From: Aporrectodea caliginosa
Taxonomy: Eukaryota; Annelida; Clitellata; Crassiclitellata; Lumbricidae
Assembly: GCA_020284085.1 (NCBI GenBank)
Contig: JACEVL010000771.1
Span: 179,001 to 243,000, forward strand
Length of the DNA: 64,000 nucleotides
Direction of reading: 5' to 3'
Below the pieces are notes generated by a model. That model was not told the DNA's origin. It did no database searches and saw only the letters and a list, made by a program, of their open reading frames with translations. Shown here piece after piece: positions 37,501-50,215 of this stretch. Position numbers and translations under genes: made by a program. Within the stretch, counting starts at the first letter, position 1. Each line of letters begins with the position of its first letter.

Positions 37501-37795
37501 GTAGGCACCCAGGTCTGTGCTTACCCGTCTGGTATTCAGACTGATGCTCTGCGGCGTCTGAGTCTGCGTCTGGGTGCATCAATGATCTGGGGCCACAGGT
37601 GTCAACCCCTCCATAAGTATTCGCTGTATTCACACTGACTGTGGATGTCATTACACGAATGACAAAAATATGCATTGCGTAGAATAGGCTGTATGTTTAC
37701 TGGGGCTCTTTAGAAGTTACGTTGATGGCCTCTAGGTAAAATACAAGTAGTCCAGTTGAATAGCATGCATGCAGAAAGTCTACTCATGAGACAAT

Positions 37796-38302
37796 GGTCT
37801 TCTTAAGGTTCGTCTGTCACCTCTTCAGTCGGTCCTAAATGCTGCCGCCAGATTAGTAGCACGCCTACCACGGTACTCTCACATTTCTACTTTCACGTTT
37901 GAACAACTGCACTGGCTTCCTCTTTCTTTTCGCATTAAATTCAAAATCCTCATTTTAGTCTTCAAGGCACAAATAGGTCTTGCCCCAAAATATTTAGCTG
38001 ATGTTTTACTCCGGCCTCTTTCGGCCTCTTCCCATCGACCACTACGCTCATCAAACAGACTTGATCTACTAGTTCCTCATACTAGAACAGCTATGGATCA
38101 GTCCTGGTCGTTTACCTCAATTGTCCCTCTCTTTGGAATGCGCTGTCTCCATCTACTCGCTCTCAAATTCTAGCTAGTAACCTCTCTTCCACCTTTGCTT
38201 TTCTCAAAACCTTTTTCTTCTCTTTGGCCTTGCGCACTGGGTGCGCCTCTGAATGGTTCACCCTATGAGAGGCGCTTTATAAATGTTTTAATACAATACA
38301 AT
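37796..38302 (+). pseudogene. LINE (L2/CR1-like) 3' fragment
   Basis: The plus frame reads SVLNAAARLVARLPRYSHIS, FEQLHWLPLSFRIKFKILIL, FKAQIGLAPKYLADVLLRPL and, after one frameshift, ends ...LRTGCASEWFTL. It is the conserved C-terminal region of such LINEs. The tail is AGGCGCTTTATAAATG then (ATACA)n. ACAAT flanks both sides (37791-37795, 38303-38307). Unit 1 keeps the empty site at about 17125-17135. Confidence 0.8.
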
Positions 38303-38689
38303 ACAATAAACGGATAGTTCTATCATGGCGCTAAAGATGCGACACCTGGCGATTTGTGTATAGTTAGCGTAGGGTCCACCCATATTTCATGACAGTCTCC
38401 CATGGTATTAGCGACGTATGTGTTTCATCCACCATTGGGTCGTGCGCCATCACATCAAGTTATCATCTCCGTTCCGGCCGAAACAATGTCTTCTGGATTC
38501 CGGGTAGGGTCCTTTTGGGTCGTCTCTGTCAGATTAGTTGTGCAATCGAGTTTTGAGTGGTCGCCAGAGGCGCCACGCACGCGACTTAACAAATTCATAA
38601 CCCTGATCAATAAAAAAAATTATGCGATCGTTACGGCATCTGACGTATCTGTTCTAATAAATGTTGATAATTAAATTTACGTTCAATTT

Positions 38690-39304
38690 CGTTGCCTTTC
38701 ACGAGGTAACGCCTTCATAATAAGTCTAATACGAATTTGGTAGCATCTCAAACAATTAATAACAATCTTCGTTTATTATTTCAAACTGACCAAGCTATCT
38801 CAGTTGTTGTGACCTCCCAGCTCCACGCTGACCACACACATATTAGAGACGATTTTGTTTAAGCATGAACAGACGGACATCCTGATAATTTTTTTCAACT
38901 GCTCTAATAAATGTTTTGCTAAATATTAAATTTAGTTTCAATTTAGTCTTATTTCACGAGATAACGAAACGTTTTACTTGCTATCAATGAAATCAAATTC
39001 TTTACCAAACAAATGTGCCAATTAGAAATATAGATGTATAGTTTTTGATCTTCCGTATGTACAAAATCTCCTCTGCACAAAATCTCTCCTCTTAGTGCCC
39101 ATAACAGAGTTATACCCGCTGCTGACAGATTGGCCCGTAAAACATTTATAATTATTACGATGTAACCAAAACATTATTGTACACTGCACAGTTTTAAATA
39201 CAATAGAAAATTAAATGTGACATTTGAGATAAAAGGCCACTGTAGAATGTAAACCAAAATGCGGTTAGCAATTGGTGCAATAAAAGATATACTTACTTAC
39301 TTAC

Positions 39305-39335
<31 letters not shown>

Positions 39336-40449
39336 CACCCGCAGACAAAGTAGGCCTACTTTGCTACTCGCATGGCTTTGATTGACGCCTTGGGTCTGTT
39401 CAAACGCCCAATAGCAAATGTACACATTTAACCGCTATCCTATGAAATCGCATGCAGCTGAGGCTGCGTCTTGAACACAGCTGTGGAGCGGATATATACG
39501 TCATATCAAGAAGTCATGCGTTGCGTCTGAATTTTTGTACACGAACGGTTTTAGATAAGTCAAGAAAAATCGATCCAACGCTATGTCAGTTAACTTTGAT
39601 GATTCACGGTCTGTGACCACCCACCTGGCGTCCATTGCAGCCCTCCATAATCCTCCATACGCAACAGCAACTCTGAGTCCCTCAGTCCTGCGATGTTAAT
39701 CTTGTAATCTAATTTGAGATCCATCTGTTAATCAACAAATAATATTGACGCCACTTGTCAAGTAAATCGTGTGAAATAATTTTAGTTCTGGTCCAATATC
39801 AAGCAACAAGTGAATAATTTCAGATGTGTCGTGAAATTGTCTACTTCTTCGATTGACGATTGAATTACTAGGTGTATCTAATAAAGCGCGATCGATGCAT
39901 CTGACGATTAATTTAATTTCGATAATATATATATATATGTATATATATATACGTTGTTAGCAACTTATTTCCTTTGTTTCATTAGCCATAATAATTATAA
40001 ATAATAATTATTATATGATACATGTATTTGCGAAGCATGCATCACTTCGGTACGTTTGAATGTATTCAATTCATATTATGCTTGCGTGCATATACAAGTA
40101 AGTGTATAGGCCTATGGCCCACATAATAATAATAAAAATATGAGATACGCTTGCCAGACGTCAATTATAGTTGAATCGAAGGTATACACATGTATGCGTG
40201 CATGTATTCTTGCATCTATGTATTTATTTTTCTACGTATGCCTGTATGTATACGTTCATACGTATGTATTTGAGTTTGCATGGTTTCATGTATGTTTGCA
40301 TAATTGTATATATGTATGCAGGCGTATTTGTATGAATGAATCATCTGGGTACTTTACAGAACGCCTTTCAGTAATCTCATGAAGCGCTTCTAAAACACGG
40401 TTTATCTGACAGATCTAAAGGTGCGAATTAATGGCATTTAAAAAATCCG
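38690..40449. other. end of unit 2 and spacer, no supported gene
   Basis: Holds copies of a ~90-bp repeat containing TAATAAATGTTGATAA (38640-38710, 38895-38975), TA microsatellites (39306-39340, 39925-39955) and a block shared with 21800-22000 (39540-39740). Confidence 0.5.
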
Positions 40450-40925
40450 GGCTGCTGGAAAATGTTTCTCTGCTAAAAAAAAGTGCGCTTTTTGTTCAGA
40501 GCGAGGTTATTCCAACCGGACCGGTTGGCTGAATATAGGAATACACAGCTCACTATAGACTTCCCAAAATTGATGCGTTCGTACCACCATGGATGTGCAT
40601 TGTGCACGTTTAGGAAACAGCGCAGGAAATGGAGAAGTTTGGGAGAGGTCAGCGAATATCGTAGAAGAACTAGGGCGTCATGCCTGGCGATGGTAGAAAA
40701 TCTCTCAACGGCTTGCGAGAGCTCAGTGGTGCGTGCTTGCAATACAGTCCCCAGCGCCCCAAGGCAGAGAGAGAGGGGGCACCCAACAGTGCAACCATTT
40801 CGGGACAATACAAGTCAGCCAACTCGGAGGGCGACTGTGTTTCTAAAGGTGGTTTGGCGAGGACCATGCTGATGCAACAATCCATTTCTGTTGTAGAAAT
40901 TCCGTTCCCCTAGCCTTCTCGGGGA
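40450..40925 (-). pseudogene. fragment of AAT-associated retroelement (post-RT region)
   Basis: The minus strand, in shifting frames, reads PEMVALLGAPSLSALG, TTELSQAVERFSTIARHDAL and VLLRYSLTSPKLLHFLRC. In invertebrate RT proteins of this type, this block (LLGAP..., ...HDALVLLR...PKLLH-LR) lies between the RT and the C-terminal HASDWLHALPLT block found at 62208-62756. An (ATT)n array (41170-41357) lies on its 5' side and a short (AAT)n at about 40123-40138 on its 3' side. A long plus-strand open frame here (40483-40872) is its shadow. Confidence 0.55.
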
Positions 40926-41166
40926 TTATAAAAATTTATTTCTTCATAAAACCAACAAACTTATTGCAGACTGATTAAAAATGGCTGTATCAATAATTTT
41001 ATAAGCCGTCATTCAGTCCTGGGGTACTGTTGTTGCAGTCCGAGGTGGCTAAAACAGACAGAGAGTTTCCAATCTGTAGGGCGACCGATAGGCGTTGCAG
41101 CAGATGACTGGTCTCACGCTGGTCGCCGGGCGCTGCAAAGATCCTGCCTCCTAGTTCTTGAACGAA

Positions 41167-41169
<3 letters not shown>

Positions 41170-41257
<88 letters not shown>

Positions 41258-41357
41258 CATCATCATCATCATCATTTTTATTATTATTATTAGGATTAGG
41301 ATTAGAATTAGGATTATTAGGATTATTAGAATTATTATTATTATTTTATCATTATTA
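41170..41357. repeat. (ATT)n array with ATC and AGGATT interruptions
   Basis: Perfect ATT repeats to about 41257, then ATC repeats, then interspersed TTAGGATTAGGATT-like units. It lies upstream (minus strand) of the retroelement fragment at 40450-40925. Confidence 0.95.
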
Positions 41358-41399
41358 GTATTATTATCACTATCATTTTTGGAACTTTCCTGCCCACAC

Positions 41400-42650
41400 A
41401 TATCAGCATTTGATGAGCCTTTGCTATCGCATGCTCATAAATATCAAATTTACCTTCAATTTCGTCCAATATCACGAGATAACGATTTTAGATCAGTATA
41501 CGATTGTGTCAGCATCTGATATATCTCCGTTAATGAATGTTGATAAATATCAAATTTAGTCTCAAATTTCATGCATTTCACGAGATTACGTTTTCATATC
41601 TCTACTCAATAACGGAACGTGGCAGGGTTTGATGTATCTGTAGTAATAAATGCTGATAATCATCAAATTTATCTCGAAGTTTTTTGTTATTTACGAGAAA
41701 AAGAAAATTCATATTGCTGATCAGTATACTCTACAGCCATACGCCGAACATGTGCCAGTAGAATGTAAGGATGTCAAACATTTGATTTGGCGTTCATAAT
41801 ATTTTAGGTGTTACTGATTTATGTTCTGAGTTTTGTTATATGTTATGTACGAATACGGACGCCTACATTAATAAATTATTTTTAATTCAAACAGTTGCGT
41901 GTATAAAAGCCCGAAGATTACGTGCCATAGTCACCGACGTTTTCAAAAATCAACTCGTGGCAGCTGTGACGACAGACTCCAAAGCGGTAAGTATATTCAG
42001 GTTTAAGGAGAAGTGGACCTGAAAAGGTCGATATGTCTATAATGTATTGTTGTTGGTTGAAGAATGATACATGAAAAATCCATGTTGTTTACCTGCAGAA
42101 CGTAGGCCTACACTAAAGAATCGATTCAGCCATTGCCGTCTAGTTTAAGCAACTCCTTGACTGGGAATAATACTGTCGAACCCAGATATTAGTAAAGCGC
42201 ACACCCAGCCTTGGTTCAGTTCTGACATTTCTTAGGCATTAATTTGAACGTTGGAGGCACCACTCTCAGTTTCCCTCGGATCACACTGGCTTTAAGCTAC
42301 AGGGTAGACTTGTGCAGAAACTCTGCTACGTGCGAGGACAAATTTCTTCATCCAGTTTCGGCAAATCTTGTCATGGTCTTCTTTCAGTCAACAATTCTTA
42401 CAGAGTTACGAAAACTAATCTACTCCTCACCTTATAAAACGTGTCTCTAATACACAATTAATTCATTTCTTCTGAAAGTATGAGTTTGCTCTCTTTCGTC
42501 GAAACACATTAATTGTAAACTAACAATATATCGTAATATTAGGCACATTTGCCTATATTTTGACATAATTTGTACCCAGTGTCTCGCTATGTTGCTATAA
42601 ATTATGATATAGCAAATCATAAGAACTCAGCGGTTTCTTTTGTGTGGTTT
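41400..42650. other. spacer before unit 3
   Basis: Three more copies of the ~90-bp repeat (about 41430, 41510, 41625). One possible orphan exon lies at 41895-41986. Otherwise nothing supported. Confidence 0.45.
41895..41986 (+). other. candidate orphan exon
   Basis: A 92-base stretch between a polypyrimidine-poor acceptor (TTCAAACAG) and a strong donor (GCG|GTAAGT) is open for ACIKARRLRAIVTDVFKNQL followed by VAAVTTDSKA. No homology is recognised and no neighbouring exon was found, so it may be chance. Confidence 0.25.
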
Positions 42651-42889
42651 GCTTGTTGTGTTGTGTAAATATTTCACCAGTGCACACAGAAACGTGGCAA
42701 AATTCTTGTCGGTTGAACCGGAAGCCGACAATTTTAGACAGGCGTACAGGAACAACAAACATACATAAACACACAGATAGACACACAAATTGACAGCTTG
42801 TTTACGTTTGGCTGCTGCGCATGATATCAAGTTGACCATAAACAAAATTTTACGTCTGACTTAATCAAACGAAAACACCGAAAGGGACC

Positions 42890-43048
42890 AGCTGTTTCAA
42901 TCATTTCGAGTGCTCTCCTATTGCTAAGGCCGCTTTAAGAAGTACATTGTAAATTTTGAAGCTCCGTTAGAATCTCCCGAGGTGTCCACCAACTGCTGAC
43001 TATCATCGAGAGATCGCTTGAAATACCTTACTACTTGATAGCCAACCA
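42890..43048 (+). promoter_or_regulatory. upstream region of vWA gene 3
   Basis: Retains CAACTGCTGACT, ATCGAGAGATCGCTTG and TACTTGATAGCCAACCA next to the ATG, as in copies 1 and 2. The CCAAT-like site is altered (CCTATTGCT). The regulatory role is inferred. Confidence 0.35.
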
Positions 43049-46000
43049 ATGTCAGCCTTTCTCCTTCTGATTGCTGCAATGGCGGTTGTGAATATCGAGG
43101 CTACTGAAAGTAAGTACTCCTAATCATTTTGCTACTAATTAAAAAGAAGAAAAATAGGCAGGTAATTATTTAGATTAATTGTAGTACGAGTAAGAATAGA
43201 AAAAGGTCAAGAAAAGAGTACAAAATTCTGTCTAAAACAGGATAATTGAAGAATTGGGTTAAGAATAGAAAATATTAAAAATATTTTAAAAATAGAGAAG
43301 AAAAAAGATCAAGTTGAAAGACAGGATGTAACTCTGAGGAAATTAAAATAGGAAACCAAGAAAAAGAAAAGGAGAAGAGGAAGTAGGTATGTTCTAGAAG
43401 GAAATTTGTATTGTTGTTGTTATGCCCGTCTTTCGTTCAGCAAAGAACGATAAAAATGTTCTTCCAGTATATTGATGGTATGTGGTGCTAAAAAATTCAG
43501 TGACCCAAACTTCTTTAGACTTAGCGCGTAGGGGTCGAGACCTCGTCTCAAAGAGAGCGAAAGGACTTTTTATTTTCGTATGCTACTATACTTATATTAA
43601 CAAAATATGTACAATTGTACATAAACGTAAGTTTGACGAGAGAAACAATCAACTGCAAGAGTTCGTTTTCCTTTGGTTGATGATTATAATTATTATATGA
43701 AAAGTTATGAGATACACGTGGTATATTCATTTTTGGGTCTTCGTCCGTCTTCTATATCTCCATCTCTCCATTTCTTTAAATGGACGCGGTACATGTCTAC
43801 TTTTCTCATGATAGAACAGCCGTGAGTAGGACAGCTACGCCATACTTGAATGCATGGTGCTTCTGGGCGGAAAATTCCGCCACGCAACGCATTCAGAAAT
43901 TAATAATGCGAAGGCTGATTCCGCCTTCGCAATTGTAAAAAATTTTACTTATGCCGCGAAAGATTCAGCCTTTCTGTGTATATAGAAAATCGCAGTCTAA
44001 AATAATACTAGACGAAAAGAATTTTATAATGACGACACTAAACCCTAGCCCTAACCTTAACCGACCCTCATCACGCCTACCATGACCCTAACCGACCCTC
44101 ACGTTGCCAAGTGCTTTAAAAGGTTTGTCCAAGAATAATACAACCATTTAAGAGGAAGTAAAATTTTCCTCTCCAGAACGATGGAAATCTTCCACCGCAG
44201 AAGATTTAGCCTAATTAAATACATTTAAGCCTTTCATTGTAATTATAACTTTTTTAAACAAGAGCTACAGATTAATATCTACACTTATAACAACTTGCAT
44301 CATTTTAATCTTGACCGTTTTTTACTACAAAGACGACCTGTTGTTCATAAAGTCCAACATACTAGCCATGTATACTGCTGTAGACTATCGAGCAATCCAA
44401 TGAACCACCTTATATAATCACTGACATTCTGTTTGTTACAATATTAATTCACTGATTATTTTGGATACCGAATGTGATCTTAACTGTCATTTCTCGATAT
44501 TTCTAAGTTTTACTTATTTGAAGCTACAGTACGCGCAGGGCACCAGCTTATTCACGAGCACTATGTCGAGTCTAAGGGGTTGTCCAGAGATACCAAGTGG
44601 TTGTCAAAATCAGAATGCCAGAAGACCAGACAGAGAAGTAGATAGAAGAGATGCGATAGCAGATTACGTCATGGACGAGAAAGATTGGAAGGCGGAGATC
44701 AGGATGGATTTTTGTTTAATAAGTTTTAAGAAGGCCAGACTTCAGAATATTGAAAACAACTACCTTATATAAACCGACAGATGTGGCGTCATGTTGGTCT
44801 GAAATTTTGAATACGCGATGCAACGTTTAGCTCTTTTATTCACGTTATATTGAGGCAAACTCCCTTCCACCTAAACAGTAATCGGACGTCATAAAGTTTC
44901 ATTGCACTGATTTCCTTTAACACGCAATCTGGTGACATTTTTGGGGCTGTTGATCAGTGAAATGTGACCCTCCTCGCTCTTCTTGATGTGAGAGTGACCT
45001 TAGAGACTGTTGACTACAGGAGCCTATTCTATTCCAGCGCGCGGGAAAATAATTCGGTGTCGTTTGTCGTGCTCTCTCTTGGTCGCGTTCACACATGTAC
45101 CTCTCAGCCCGTGCATGCTGTGGCTAACTGGTCCACGGTCCCACTTGGTCTCCAGCATTGTTTCGTCTCCTATATTCTCTACACCGCTCATTTAATCGAA
45201 TTCATGTCTTTGGGGAGTTACGGATCGACAATATGCATTTGATAACCAGTCACACGTTCATGGGCTAGCTGTAGGTCTCCAGCATTGTTCCGTCTCCTAT
45301 ATTCTCTACACCGCTCATTTAATCGAATTCATGTCTTTGGGGAGTTACGGATCGACAATATGCATTTGATAACCAGTCACACGTTCATGGGCTAGCTGTA
45401 GAGTAGAGGCCGTGATCTCCTTAGTGGAAAACATGCTTCCGACATCGGAATAGATCTGTGCGATGATGTCGTACAACTGCCTCTGGCTAAACCCAGAGAA
45501 TACCGAATTCACCTTTCTTGGTACCCGTGGTCAGATCTGCAAAATGATTTGCCTCGTTTGCAGTACCGTTTCCCTGGAGATTTCCTTTTGTATTATTGTC
45601 CATGATCTGGGTGTGACCTTGGATCGGAATTGACCTTTTATGAACATACGAGGAGAATTATATAGAGGATAGTATCATGTTGCTTAAGCGTAATTGAGTG
45701 GCGGACTGTGATCCATCTTATCTTAGGTTGTTGTGTTTCTCGGTCTCATCCATTGTTGACCGCATATTTATTCACTCTGCTACGCACGGTTGTTCTGAAC
45801 TGCAGCACAGTACAGAAACTTCACTGTTTTCGGTCCAACTTTCCAGAATAGGTTATCTTGCATCTTACGAAATGAACTTCTTGGTCTCTCTTTAGCTTGA
45901 TTCTGTAAGCGCTTGAAATAATTTCTTCAATCCTAGTTTTCAGTCGTTAGGTCGAGTGCTCCTGGTTGAGTTTCTCAGAATAGGTGCTATAATAACACGT

Positions 46001-49000
46001 GATTACACTACATTCACTGATTTCGTTTTATCAGCCTGTACACGAGATCTGGACATTGGCTTACTGGTCGACAGTTCTACAAGTATCTGCGGTGGTCCTG
46101 GACCGTGCCCAAGGTGGAACGCCATGCTTCAGTTATGCAAGGACATTATCAACAGCGTGACCATTGGACCGCGCAACACACGGGTCGCTTTAGGCACGTT
46201 AGCTGACAATACTGTGGTGCACTGGGACCTCCGAAAGTAAGCTGAACACTACGTTGATGTCATTGTACTGTCGTGAACCGAAAATACAGTAAAAAATGTA
46301 ACAGTAATACTGCTAAACTCAATGCATGAATGCATGTAAGCATGTATGTTGGCAAGTATGCAATTATGTAAATACGTGTATGCATATTATATTTATAATT
46401 GTATCTTTGTGTAAGCATTATGTATTTATTTAGGTTTGGATGTGTGCCTGTACTTACGTGTCTGTGCATAGGTAATTAGGCTTGCATTTATTCTTTTGTT
46501 TTAGGTTATCTAGAGAAACTTTGTAGAACGCCAGTTTTAAAATGGCTTAGGCTTTATACGTTAGACCATTTTCATGAGAAACCGGAGTTATAGAGCGTCG
46601 ATAACAAACGAGCGAAGAACCTGAGGAAGAGAAACACATCTTACACTAGCAACCGGTTACTTAAGAAAAGAACGAAACAGTTCACAAATACCCAATTGCA
46701 CATACATTTAGGGCAGAAATATCGAGTAGTGCGTAAACTAGTAAAACAAAATCAATATCAAGTCTGAACAGTTGTTTACATCAACGCGTTTTGCAAGGTC
46801 GGTTTCCCTACAAAGGATCAGAACGCGTACAACAAAATCAACAATCCATAGACAACAGCATTCTTATGTGCAGGTTGTGTTTATATATAGGCCTATGCAT
46901 AGCTTCGTGATGTTCAGCAGTTTCGCCTCAGTTAATGTTCTGTATGATTCAGCACTCAGTAGGCGTCATTTCGTCTCGGTATTTCATGAATGGTCTTGTT
47001 TTGTGTAGATACACAGATACGGCCTCGCTGTTGACGGCCGTTGACAATGTCCCGTACCGTGGGGGCGAGTTCACAGATCTACTTTCCATAGCAAGACTCA
47101 TCACTGAAATGTTCAACCCGCTGGTGAAAGGTGACAGATCTGGCGTCCAGAATATAGGGATAATAATCACCGATGGAGCTCCATACTATCCTGATTTCAT
47201 TTATCAACTTGTATCCTTGGCTGTTAGGGTGGTTCGCGGGGTTGGAGTGTTCGTGGTGTGCCTTACGCCAGATTGCACTGAGCACTGTGCGAGAGGTTTA
47301 TCTTCGCACCCCAAAAAGGTGAGTTTACAATTAATATTACTTTTAAACCCAGGACGTATTTGTGGGAATAGTAAGTGGGTTTAACTTTTACTAGGCTGTA
47401 GATGAAGGAACAGTTCACTGGTTCAGTCTGAACCATTCAAGCATATCTCATTATACACTAGGCCTATACAGGTTTTGTCTCACTGAGTGGAAAACGAATG
47501 ATGACGAAGAATAACGGACTAAGTTGGAAATAAGGTAACAGAAAAAAGGTGTAGTCATCTTTTAAAAGGAAGGACTCAAAAGGTCTATACATATTTTGTC
47601 TAAGAGAAGCGGAACGCAATCTTTAATATAAACACCGCCTATATTGTTCTACTTTTCGAATTTGGTTTAGTCAAACACGAATTAATTTAATATCCTGCCT
47701 GAAATATTTTTCTAATTATTACCTGTGTTCCCTAAAGTAAACTATAAGATCAAGATTTATCAGACGCGACTGAGTTCCAGCAACATATACGATTTACTGC
47801 TTATAAGACATACTTTTAACATGGGGTAGGTTCTGGTCTTATTTTACCTGAAGATATTATAACTACAGCCATTGCAACTACATGAACAAATTCTCTGCAG
47901 TGGTGCAACCTTAATGTCAGTAAACAATTTGATTAAACGCCTTGCGTTGTTATACGGCACATATTGAGATGAAGGTTTGAGTTCTTTAATTTCGCATTAA
48001 CATTCTTCTGGTGAAATGATTTATCCTTCTACTCATACCGATCTGCTTATCTAGCAAAATGTTTTATTGCACATTCTCCACATAGAATAATGTGTAGGAT
48101 ATGAAGGTTGGCTCTATTGCGGAATGCCTTGTTTTTTAAAGGCTAACGAAACATACTTCCTTGTTGATAATTACCGTTTGTTCGACCAATACAAAGACAA
48201 CTTGGTGAAGCAAGTCTGTTCCTATCAGGTGAGACTGAAAGAAGCTTTTTTATAATCGTTAGGCCTTCGCCAGAGGCCTCATGAATTTAATCTGCCAGCT
48301 AAGGACGACCGCAATTTTATTCCAAGAATTCTATATCGACAATCAGTAAAATCTGGCCCACAATCTTTAAGCCAAAAATGACGCTCTAAAGACTTTTCAA
48401 TTCAATTGTAGTCCCTTTTCTGTTCCCTGTTGCGGTGTGTCAACTGGTTTTCATATTAAACGAATATATAATAATAATAGGCTGTTCTCGTGCATAGTCA
48501 CTGAAAGAAGTAAAGCCACTTGTCGCATATGCATTGCAATGGTGTGTTATTATTTTATAATAGTATTTTAATCTTAAGCTTACCAGTAGTTGTTTGCATG
48601 TTCGACTAGAACAGCTTTACATTGTACTCTGCTGCATGGCTGCATAGCATGATTTCACATTGAATAGCATAACTCATTATTGATTATCATAGCGTTTGTT
48701 AGAATTCAAGTTTCACTTCTTGAGTGGTCGCTATACAATTATAGGGCACAATCTCAAAGCTTTTGTTGAATACCTTATAGCAGGCGGAAAATATGATTGC
48801 AATGTACATTTAAATGCCGTTGATTTCTAGGTAGAAAAATAATAGAACCTGAAAACTGCTGTAGCAGCTCTGTGTTCATATACAAGATATAGGCATGATA
48901 TAGCCGAGGTTAGCTGTAGGCCTGATGAAATCCTAGAAAGCAGTCAGTGAAAGCGAAACACATTTCGGGGAATACGTTCGCAGTGTCTTAATCCAAACAT

Positions 49001-49218
49001 GGTATTGTTGGTATAGATCTGGATATGGCGTTGAAAGGACCCTGCTGTCAAGCACAGAAGTTAAGAAAACATATTTTTAAATTTCGTTGGCTGAAATCTA
49101 AGTCATCTGGGTACGTTCAGCACTAGGTCACATTGAGAAATATTAATGCATGAAAGACTGTTGTATTCTCTTGCAGCCGATCGTTTCACTTCCAATATTG
49201 GACATTGGCCTAAATTAA
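43049..49218 (+). CDS. secreted single vWA-domain protein, copy 3 (5 exons)
   Basis: Exons are 43049-43109, 46035-46236, 47009-47318, 48142-48228 and 49177-49218, all with GT..AG introns in agreeing phases; 233 aa. Residues 1-19 are a signal peptide (MSAFLLLIAAMAVVNIEAT). The vWA domain has a perfect DxSxS (VDSSTS), RGGEF in place of GGxT, and ITDG. Exon 4 reads YFLVDNYRLFDQYKDNLVKQ then VCSYQ and ends CAG|GTGAGA. Reading continues into exon 5 (PIVSLPILDIGLN, stop TAA), whose acceptor TTGCAG and 3' flank are shared with copies 1 and 2. Sequence is clearly diverged from those two. Intron 1 contains a LINE fossil. Exon 5 rests on its acceptor and reading phase only. Confidence 0.82.
43110..44939. 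other. intron 1 of gene 3, first part
   Basis: AT-rich, no supported gene. A short degenerate CCCTAAC-like cluster (44041-44100) is not long or regular enough to be telomeric. Confidence 0.45.
44940..45900 (+). pseudogene. decayed L2/CR1-like LINE reverse transcriptase
   Basis: Plus-strand pieces in several frames follow RT order: VTLLALLDVRVTLETVDY (first catalytic motif, Asp to Val/Glu drift), LQHCFVSYILYTAHLIEFMS (the GVPQGSVLGP.LF.LYT region), LNPENTEFTFLGTRGQI, then VHDLGVTLDRN. Multiple stops. A 127-bp tandem duplication of the middle (45147-45401) is part of the decay. It lies in intron 1 of vWA gene 3. Confidence 0.6.
45147..45401. repeat. 127-bp tandem duplication, two copies
   Basis: GGTCTCCAGCATTG starts at 45147 and again at 45274. 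The copies are almost identical (one T/C difference near the start), so the duplication is recent compared with the surrounding LINE decay. Confidence 0.9.
47319..49176. other. introns 3 and 4 of gene 3
   Basis: Apart from exon 4 (48142-48228), no supported coding or mobile sequence. Short blocks match 10450-10620 and 12840-12960 in unit 1. Confidence 0.4.
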
Positions 49219-49959
49219 ACGACCAAACATGAGCACTGAAGATGTTTGCAGAATTTTCGATTCTGTCCGATACAAGTACATTGCTTCTTCGATATAACTG
49301 CGATTTCTGCAACTGCTTGCTGGAACTGTCACTGCAATTCTGTATTATCTGCTTTGGCATTGATACTTTCTAGAATGTTAACTGCGCCATATGTTTTAAT
49401 CACCAGAACTCACGTATGATCTTTCTGTCTACATAGGAGAATTCTTGGTAATCATAAATATGCTTTGAGATCCTGAGATATTGCCTAAAGATACTTTCTG
49501 AAATTTAATTGTCAATGACTTCTTTGTGTGGAAATTATATGCTTATGCAGTGAAACGTTGTTTTTATTTAAATAGAACCTGGTTATAGATTAAAACAATA
49601 TACCTTACAACAGAAAAATAGCTTACTTAATAAAAGCCAAGAATTACATATAGGCTACATGGACTTAACGGAAACTCGTTCTTTATTCCAGTTTTATTAC
49701 GGAAGTGATGATTGGGTAGATTTGCCCAACAGATTGTAATGATCAGTGACGCTAGATTTAAAAGGGGATAAGGATTATGTCAAACACATTAAGCAGTGAT
49801 GCTTCCGTGTACTGCAATTCTACTCAAGTGTGCCGCTAACTGTACTTTTTAAAGTATTCGGTTGCATTTTGCGGTTCATCGAATCTAATCTCATTGCATA
49901 TTGTCTCATTTTCTTAATTGTTTTTTATTGTCTATATTTAAACTAGCTTTTCTCATAGT

Positions 49960-50099
49960 TGTAATAGTATAAAAGATGTTTATTTAAAACGTTTAATGTC
50001 CAACCAACACTCACTCCCAGTCCGATTCTAAGTGCCCTTGTTCCTTGATCTTCCATAGATCTGTCCATGTGGCAAAGCCACTTATATAGCGCTATTACA
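49960..50099 (-). repeat. 3' LTR of outer gypsy element (140 bp)
   Basis: Starts TGTAATAGCG and ends CTATTACA on the minus strand. It contains a TATA box (CTATATAAG, 50081-50089) and a polyadenylation-like AATAAA. It is very short for a gypsy LTR. Confidence 0.92.
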
Positions 50100-50215
50100 T
50101 CCCTCCCCATCTTGATTATAAAGAGTAATTTTAAACAATTATAAGTTTAGTGTTCCATTTTAGAAGTCTCATGTGTGGGTAGACTACCACACCAAAATGA
50201 GCAACAGGGCAGGGA

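Larger units (their letters stand above)
24140..39870. repeat. segmental duplication unit 2 (carries vWA gene 2)
   Basis: Partner of unit 1; see its anchors. Insertions specific to this unit are 24446-24607, the nested LINEs (28457-32574), the mariner foldback (32592-33400), the hAT MITE (35024-35211), a 61-bp LINE tail (36211-36271) and a LINE 3' end (37796-38302). Confidence 0.8.
42650..49800. repeat. diverged duplication unit 3 (carries vWA gene 3)
   Basis: Similarity to units 1 and 2 is clear at exons and patchy between them: 42770-43110 (upstream and exon 1), 46800-47320, 48130-48240, 48490-48540, 49080-49270. It therefore split off earlier than the 1/2 pair. Confidence 0.7.

Noticed and set aside
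40483..40872. 129-codon plus-strand open frame
   Set aside because: The minus strand of the same region carries recognisable retroelement residues (HDALVLLRYSL...), so this is its shadow.
44041..44100. CCCTAAC telomere-like repeats
   Set aside because: Only a few irregular units mixed with other sequence; too short and disordered for an interstitial telomere tract.
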